Part shown: positions 60,401 through 64,000 of the stretch, piece after piece
Numbering within the stretch: position 1 is the first letter of the stretch
Layout: each line of letters starts with the position of its first letter
Source of the DNA: Paracentrotus lividus
Taxonomy: Eukaryota; Echinodermata; Echinoidea; Camarodonta; Echinidae
DNA length: 64,000 nt
Assembly (NCBI GenBank): GCA_940671915.1
Contig: CALNVZ010003432.1
Coordinates: forward strand, 6,009,808 to 6,073,807
Direction: 5' to 3'
Notes under the pieces: model-generated
What the model was told of the DNA's origin: nothing
The model's database searches: none
The model's input: only the letters and a program-made list of their open reading frames with translations
Made by a program: the position numbers and the translations under genes

Positions 60401-60597
60401 TCAATGAGATCATTGAGTCTCTTCTCCTTCATGATCATTGTAAGATAAACCTCAGGATTGAAGTAAGCACCATTGATGTCTGTTGGATTCATGTTGGCTG
60501 GTTTCTCCTGCTGATCATCTAGACCATAGTACATCTTGAGCATACCATGTTTCCTTCTTGCCTTCATGGCAGCGCTATCGGCTCCACCCTCACTCAT
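36459..60597 (-). CDS. VPS51: VPS51, GARP/EARP tethering-complex subunit
   Basis: Exons join in phase: 60597-60378, 59880-59795, 59049-58894, 58160-58087, 56818-56686, 56378-56290, 54693-54528, 53402-53299, 52937-52826, (52715-52689), 52479-52299, 50996-50857, 50121-49999, 49075-48971, 47446-47306, 46764-46535, 45984-45858, 45163-45051, 37136-37058 and 36488-36459. The product is 802 residues, or 811 with the microexon; the human protein is about 782. VPS51 with VPS52, VPS53 and VPS54 (or VPS50) tethers endosome-derived vesicles at the trans-Golgi or recycling endosomes. Diagnostic blocks are LKMYYGL (syntaxin-6-binding N-terminus of the family), [104 protein letters not shown] and the terminal VEVICERG. 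All junctions are GT-AG. The start ATG at 60595-60597 fits the family N-terminus. No disabling change was seen. Confidence 0.95.
37183..37245 (-). repeat. Partial duplicate of VPS51 penultimate coding exon
   Basis: It repeats the 5' part of exon 37058-37136 (ACTGGTACACT...GATAGTAGGCAGTGCTGTTCA) and about 35 bp of the preceding intron. Its acceptor has mutated from CAG to CAA. It lies just upstream in transcription. Confidence 0.85.
39007..39991 (-). pseudogene. DIRS tyrosine recombinase remnant
   Basis: Frames carry [20 protein letters not shown] (N-terminal part), [29 protein letters not shown] and [20 protein letters not shown]. The last two cover the His-x-x-Arg box and the segment before the catalytic Tyr in DIRS recombinases. 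They fall in at least three frames, so the copy is inactive as sequenced. Confidence 0.75.
40040..41600 (-). pseudogene. DIRS reverse transcriptase/RNase H remnant
   Basis: RT blocks are [11 protein letters not shown] (about 41.56-41.52 kb), [12 protein letters not shown] (YLDD at 41353-41342), [13 protein letters not shown] and [10 protein letters not shown]. RNase H blocks are [26 protein letters not shown] and [16 protein letters not shown], followed by the DIRS-typical [20 protein letters not shown] and [16 protein letters not shown]. Several frameshifts are present. Confidence 0.8.
42120..44460 (-). pseudogene. DIRS ORF1 (gag-like) region, decayed
   Basis: The region lies upstream of RT in the element's sense. 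It is GC-richer than the flanking introns and filled with overlapping short frames in all phases. Assignment as ORF1 is by position; no conserved gag motif was recognised. Confidence 0.45.
45494..45832 (-). repeat. Four tandem partial copies of VPS51 exon 45858-45984 with donors
   Basis: Copies with a period of about 95 bp end at donors near 45495, 45590, 45687 and 45784. Each repeats the 3' end of exon 45858-45984 ([13 protein letters not shown] and variants [39 protein letters not shown]). Donors read GTGAGG, GTAAGG, GTAACA and GTCAGG. Confidence 0.9.
46328..46470 (+). mobile_element. Possible tRNA-derived SINE
   Basis: GGTCCATAGTGGTTAGGATA resembles an A box. GGCCTTGTAATCAGGATATG resembles an anticodon arm, and GGGTTTAAAATCAAA a B box. 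A decayed tRNA-like head then grades into AT-rich sequence. Confidence 0.4.
47518..47690 (-). repeat. Tandem partial copies of VPS51 exon 48971-49075 (distal block)
   Basis: Two whole and one interrupted unit of about 75 bp repeat the exon 3' end (ETTHIIQLV) plus donor and about 35 bp of intron. The block continues at 48612-48970 after the inserted fold-back element. Confidence 0.9.
47690..48614. mobile_element. P-superfamily-like fold-back element with a THAP start in each arm
   Basis: Arms of about 270 bp (47690-47960 and 48350-48614) are inverted copies. The termini read AGAGCGATTTCACGTGACGT and, inverted, AGAGCGTTCCCAGTGACGTC. Each arm has an ATG (47865 on plus, 48446 on minus) starting [18 protein letters not shown], which fits the first half of a THAP zinc-binding domain (C-x4-C) as found at the start of P-element transposases. 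Neither frame continues into a full transposase. It interrupts the VPS51 exon-derived tandem array, so it inserted after the array formed. Confidence 0.7.
48612..48970 (-). repeat. Tandem partial copies of VPS51 exon 48971-49075 (proximal block)
   Basis: About five units of 73-78 bp, each with AAAGTCTACTATGAGTCTGG-like text (inverse of the exon) and TACTATTTACCAG or a variant, the inverse of the donor. The array ends in the intact exon at 48971-49075. Confidence 0.9.
49263..49433. repeat. Dispersed repeat, copy 1 (partner 54316-54520)
   Basis: It shares TTTTTAAAGGCTTTCCCCC, ACAAGAAACATTGAAAATTC, CGACACTG and TTCGATGTGATGCATCACAT with the second copy. Both copies are in VPS51 introns, in the same orientation. 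Function unknown. Confidence 0.75.
50411..50593. mobile_element. Short MITE with ATAGACCTTATGCAT termini
   Basis: ATAGACCTTATGCAT at the left is mirrored by ATGCATAAGGTCTAT at the right. Inner inverted pairs include CATAACGCCCTCCCTC / GAGGGAGGATGTTATG. It lies in the VPS51 intron between 50121 and 50857. Confidence 0.7.
52689..52715 (-). CDS. VPS51: Candidate 27-nt VPS51 microexon
   Basis: A TTTTTTTAAGCAG acceptor precedes 27 nt encoding GNERNLSVK, followed by a GTATGA donor. Length and phase fit exactly between exons 52937-52826 and 52479-52299. The human protein has no clear counterpart here, so this may be a lineage-specific or optional exon. Confidence 0.45.
53968..54060. mobile_element. 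93-bp TTAA hairpin MITE
   Basis: TTAA at 53968-53971 is followed by CCTGTTGGGGAC. GTCCCCAACAGG is followed by TTAA at 54057-54060. The 12-bp termini are perfect inverse copies. An inner palindrome, AGCCCGAATATATTCGGGCT, is adjacent to the left arm. Confidence 0.75.
54316..54520. repeat. Dispersed repeat, copy 2 (partner 49263-49433)
   Basis: It is the partner of 49263-49433 and ends 7 bp from exon 54528-54693, so it occupies the intron immediately after that donor. Confidence 0.75.
55175..55940 (+). mobile_element. 3' end of a non-LTR retrotransposon (LINE), broken
   Basis: Reverse-transcriptase C-terminal text lies in shifting frames: [84 protein letters not shown]. This is the standard 3' region of the Jockey/CR1/L2-type LINE group. 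Stops and frameshifts show it is dead. It lies in a VPS51 intron, opposite to the gene. Confidence 0.85.
57722..57892. mobile_element. Partial MITE, GTGTTTCAC family
   Basis: The right end CTCTTTGTGAAACAACCCC and the interior ACGCATCACCTCATTGG with ATCATGTTCAGGGGGTG match the element at 36028-36244. The left terminus is missing or unrecognisable. Confidence 0.5.
59302..59504. mobile_element. MITE with TACTGTATAAG termini and TA flanks
   Basis: TACTGTATAAGTGGTTATTT at the left is mirrored by AAATATTGGCTTATACAGTA at the right. Repeated TTTTCGCG / CGCGAAAA motifs occur inside. The TA borders suggest a Tc1/mariner-type mover. Confidence 0.75.
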
Positions 60598-61639
60598 TCT
60601 GCAACACCTCCTGGATGAAAAGAGTAGAAAATTACTGTTAGATAAAACCATCATCATCCAGTGATGGTCAAGAAGTGACAGTGTCTGTTCTTCATGAAAT
60701 TATGAACTGATGTGCTCCATTTTCTTCTCTCTTTTAAAGTTTAGTCTAGGAGAAAGCACTGATTCCTCTTTTTTTTTCAAAGTTCTCTTGATCGAGTCTT
60801 GAAGCGAAGTCGAGGCTGTCCTCTCCTCCTCTGACCACAACACAAGACACTAGACACTCTAGAGTAAAGTGCCCGATATTCGACCCTTGCCGAGAAATGA
60901 AACGTTTGGCAAAAATATTCAAGAAAAGACTCCAAAACACACTCAAACACACTCCAATTGACTCATATCACATGCACACATTGCCACTGAAGACAACCAA
61001 AAAATTAAGAATCACAAAAAAAATCATTATAAATACCTTAATTTTGCTCCTAAAATCCCGGATTTTGTCCAAAATCTTGAAGCCCCTGCGCACTTAGCGA
61101 AAAGTTAAGAAAAAAAAACGATCAGGAAAAATGTGTTTGAACTCCAAAAATTTGAGGTTTGATGCTACAGTTTTTTTGCCATGCTTGAGCCCCGATAGTT
61201 ATTATCCTACTGAAAAAAAAACCCTGGAAGTGACTCTGCAGTACGTGCTAGAGTTACAACACTGCAAGGTGTTACAAAACTTCCGATTTTACTATCAAAT
61301 ATTTTGTATTTCATTTCAAAATTGTTACAATTATTTGATTTATAATATGCTTCTAAAAACTGTTGAAAATGAAAGATGATATATTTTTCAATTTCAAACT
61401 AGGTCTAGATCTAGATCCAATTATAGACAGCCCCGTTGCCGAACGCGACGGGGCTGTAGAGGAATGGAAATTAAACGTTGTGGTAAAAAATCAAAGCTAG
61501 AAAAAGGCCAAAAAAAGTTATATTTTAGGCATTAAAGATACCTCATTTTTTATCAGAGGCATCTTTAGTGATCTTTTAATTGTTTTTTTAGTAACTAAGT
61601 GTTGTTGTCTTACCTAAAATGATGAATCCCATGACTACA

Positions 61640-62375
61640 CAATGACAAATGGTAATGCCACAAGTAGTCTGTCACATGTTGAGTCCAGTAAAGATTTAGG
61701 AGTGATCATTGACAAAAAACTTAGTTTTGACCAACACTTTCAATCTAAAATCAATAAAGCTAATAGATTGATGAATCTCATAAGAAGAACATTTGTTCAT
61801 CTACACAAGTAGAACTTTTTACTCCTTTATAAAGCCTTGATAAGACCACAATTAGAGTATGCACATGCTGTATGGAGCCCTTACTTAAAAAAGCATATTC
61901 TTGCACTAGAAAATGTACAAAGAAGGGCCACGTAACTAGTACCTGAGGTAAAAAGACTTTAATACGAGCAAAGATTGACGCAACTTAAACTGCCTACATT
62001 GACGTAACGCCGTGGGCGGGGAGATATGATTGAAACATACAAGTTATTCCACAGATATGACCAAGAGGTAGTGCCAGATCTGGGTCAGGTGAATGGGCCT
62101 ACCAGAGGTCAAAATAAAAAACTATATATCCCAAGATCAGTCACTGAAAAACGTAAACAATCTTTCTACATGAGAATGAGGAAACCATGGAATAGTCTTA
62201 ACAATGATTTAGTAAATCAATGCACCCAGTGTCCACAGCTTCGAGAATGGGCTGGACAAGTATTGGAAAAATGAACCAGTGAAATACAAATTTGACGCTG
62301 ACCCACCAGGACATGATCCAGCCAACCTAAAAAGAAGACAGAATTTGGATCTGAATACAGAGGCTTAAGCCTGCG
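61640..62375 (+). mobile_element. LINE reverse-transcriptase remnant of a second lineage
   Basis: Translated text in one broken frame: [115 protein letters not shown]. This is the C-terminal part of a LINE polymerase of a type different from 55175-55940. Several in-frame stops are present. Confidence 0.85.
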
Positions 62376-62455
62376 TTCAGAAGCATCCACAAGTAAGTAT
62401 CCATAAGTAAGTAATATTGGCTGACATTCCCGAGACATCTTGATGAATACATGGA

Positions 62456-62612
62456 AATCTCCATTCCGGGATGCATTTCAAAATAGCGCGCTGTGACCCC
62501 GCGCGCGCTAGGGTAACCCCAAGTGCGCTGCCTCCTCGCCTTACTTTTCATATTGCCGTACGTGCGCGGTGGTCACACCGCGATATTTTGAAATGCAGCC
62601 CACATTGGAGAT
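62456..62612. mobile_element. MITE with AATCTCCAT termini
   Basis: AATCTCCATTCCGGGATGCA with TTTCAAAATAGCG is mirrored by CGATATTTTGAAATGCAG with CCCACATTGGAGATT. The interior is GC-rich (GCGCGCGC). Confidence 0.7.
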
Positions 62613-63448
62613 TGTCGTGTAATCACTACCAAAAACCATTTGCGAAAGACGAAAAGAACACAGAATATCCAATTTTAAGCCTAAATTTGGGACCACTATT
62701 TGTATTTCCTGCCACCACGACAATAATATTAATAAGAAGTTTTAGGACCAGGTATTCTTGCTGCTCTATCAATTTTATGTATTGATCGGTATTTATTAAA
62801 ATTAATGACTCATTTTGGTCTATACAATCATCACGCATGTTCGATGGTCAGTTCACATCGCTTCGCGACTTGAACTGGTCAGTCTCGATCTAGATCTAGA
62901 GCTTCAAAAAGCTAGTTAAGGGGTCAAATTTCGGGCACTTCACTCTAGACTCTAGATTCTTTTCTCTAGATCGTTATTTTTTTATATCTCGGCTTCTAAC
63001 GTTAAACTATTAAGTTAAGTCTAAGTAATATTCCTGTTGTCAAAATCAATGTTGTTGTTGTTCCAGAGATGCCAAGTTAAAAAAAAAATTGCGTGAGATC
63101 ATTCATATCGTGTTTGAAAGCGGTGCGCACGCGGCGGGCGTTAACACATGTGCGCGCGCGCACTAGTAATTTGTAGTACACAAAGGAGGCGCGCTCGCAC
63201 GCTAACGACACGTTACACATGTTTTAAGTAGTAAGCTATCTTGCATATAAATAATAATCGCTTGCTAGAAAACATCGCACTCGCAAGGATTGATGCGCGA
63301 CAAAATTACCGATATTTAGGGTTTTGAGAATCCAAAATGGTAAAAAAATCTATAATAATGCTACTTTTTCTCATTTTGCGTGAGATCGGAGACTAAAGTA
63401 GCGTCGATATGGCGCTACTATTAATAAATATCATAAATAGTAACTTAC

Positions 63449-63610
63449 CTTAGTTAATACATCTGAGAATACATCGATTATACTGGATACAAGTCATCAT
63501 AAATACGAGCATCAATGCTTCCATAATAAGGGTTTCTGGCCATCTGCGATGACGTCATAGTTTCCCATCATGCAAGTGGACTTTCGGTAATGACGTCATA
63601 ATAAGCTCCT
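63449..63610 (-). promoter_or_regulatory. Candidate VPS51 promoter and non-coding first exon
   Basis: Two CRE palindromes TGACGTCA lie at 63550-63557 and 63591-63598. Downstream on the minus strand a good donor (TTAACTAAG|GTAAGTTAC) ends at 63449. An acceptor-like CATCCAG lies just 5' of the VPS51 ATG exon. This could be a 5' UTR exon of VPS51, about 2.9 kb upstream. A short open frame beginning MARNPYYGSIDARIYDDLYP lies in the same stretch, so another gene start is possible. Confidence 0.3.
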
Positions 63611-64000
63611 AAGTAGCTCCTGCTACACTACCCTCCCTTTTATTTTTTTATTTTTTGAAATTTGGAAGGAAGGTCCCGGGGCCCATAAACAATCATAAAA
63701 TAGATAAACACTGGAACCCAAGAAACTAACACCAAACAATGCTCCAAACGAGAAAAAAAAAACAAAACTGGGGACCTCCCAAAACAAATCACAACAAGGC
63801 AAACAAAGGCCAACACCCATTAAAAACAAACAACTCTAATCACCCTAAATTTACCTATCCAAGGACCACTCTGCAAAACATTATTAAATTGATCCAAATT
63901 AAAGAGACCCCACCAGCCAAAAACCATGAACAAAGAGGATACAAATTGAGCAAGAAATCCTAGATTGACTGGAAACAACCCAATTTACAGGCTGGTACCT
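63611..64000. other. Gene-free end of window
   Basis: A-rich sequence with runs of AAAACAAA. The hydrophobic open frame on the minus strand at 63623-63829 has no recognised family and probably reflects base composition. Confidence 0.45.

Larger units (their letters stand above)
60598..63448. other. Upstream region of VPS51
   Basis: AT-rich DNA with the LINE fragment at 61640 and the MITE at 62456. No coding exon of another gene was recognised. If the 63449 exon is real, this stretch is VPS51 intron 1. Confidence 0.4.

Noticed and set aside
1..64000. CRISPR arrays, bacterial operons, tRNA or rRNA genes
   Set aside because: No regularly spaced identical repeats with unique spacers and no complete cloverleaf or rRNA core sequence was found; the gene structure is eukaryotic.

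Overview
The window looks like nuclear DNA of a marine invertebrate deuterostome, most likely an echinoderm. This is an inference from AT-rich DNA, GT-AG introns of about 0.1 to 8 kb, very many fold-back MITE-like elements, a DIRS retrotransposon, a P-superfamily/THAP fold-back element, LINE remnants and long GAT/GT satellites. There are no bacterial operons, CRISPR arrays or convincing tRNA/rRNA genes.

Three spliced protein genes could be rebuilt by joining exons in phase. (1) Plus strand, 9117-16065: a peptidase family M2 (angiotensin-converting enzyme, ACE) homologue that has lost most catalytic and chloride-binding residues. Its 5' exons were not found. (2) Minus strand, 31403-20244: a BTB/BACK protein most like BTBD16, in 15 exons, with a one-base frameshift in the BTB exon as sequenced. 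(3) Minus strand, 60597-36459: VPS51, the subunit shared by the GARP and EARP tethering complexes, complete in 19 exons plus a possible 27-nt microexon.

Layout: 1-9.1 kb is gene-free repeat DNA; 9.1-16.1 kb is the ACE-like gene; 16.1-20.2 kb is the convergent intergenic region, with candidate alternative 3' ACE exons and a cysteine-rich open stretch; 20.2-31.4 kb is the BTBD16-like gene; 31.4-36.5 kb is intergenic; 36.5-60.6 kb is VPS51, whose penultimate coding junction carries a 6.4-kb DIRS element; 60.6-64 kb is upstream DNA with a LINE fragment and a candidate promoter with two CRE palindromes.

The strongest unusual signals are: (a) the pseudo-ACE; (b) at least eight exons, across all three genes, that have been partly tandem-duplicated together with a splice site, giving ladders of decoy donors or acceptors in the introns; (c) a DIRS element with textbook inverted termini and internal complementary region, inserted at the GTT inside a VPS51 splice donor so that the donor survives; (d) a Galileo-like fold-back element with the start of a THAP domain in each arm. 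The three genes share no obvious pathway. Some single-base indels look like uncorrected long-read errors and are flagged. Residue numbers for ACE follow the human testis ACE convention from memory.
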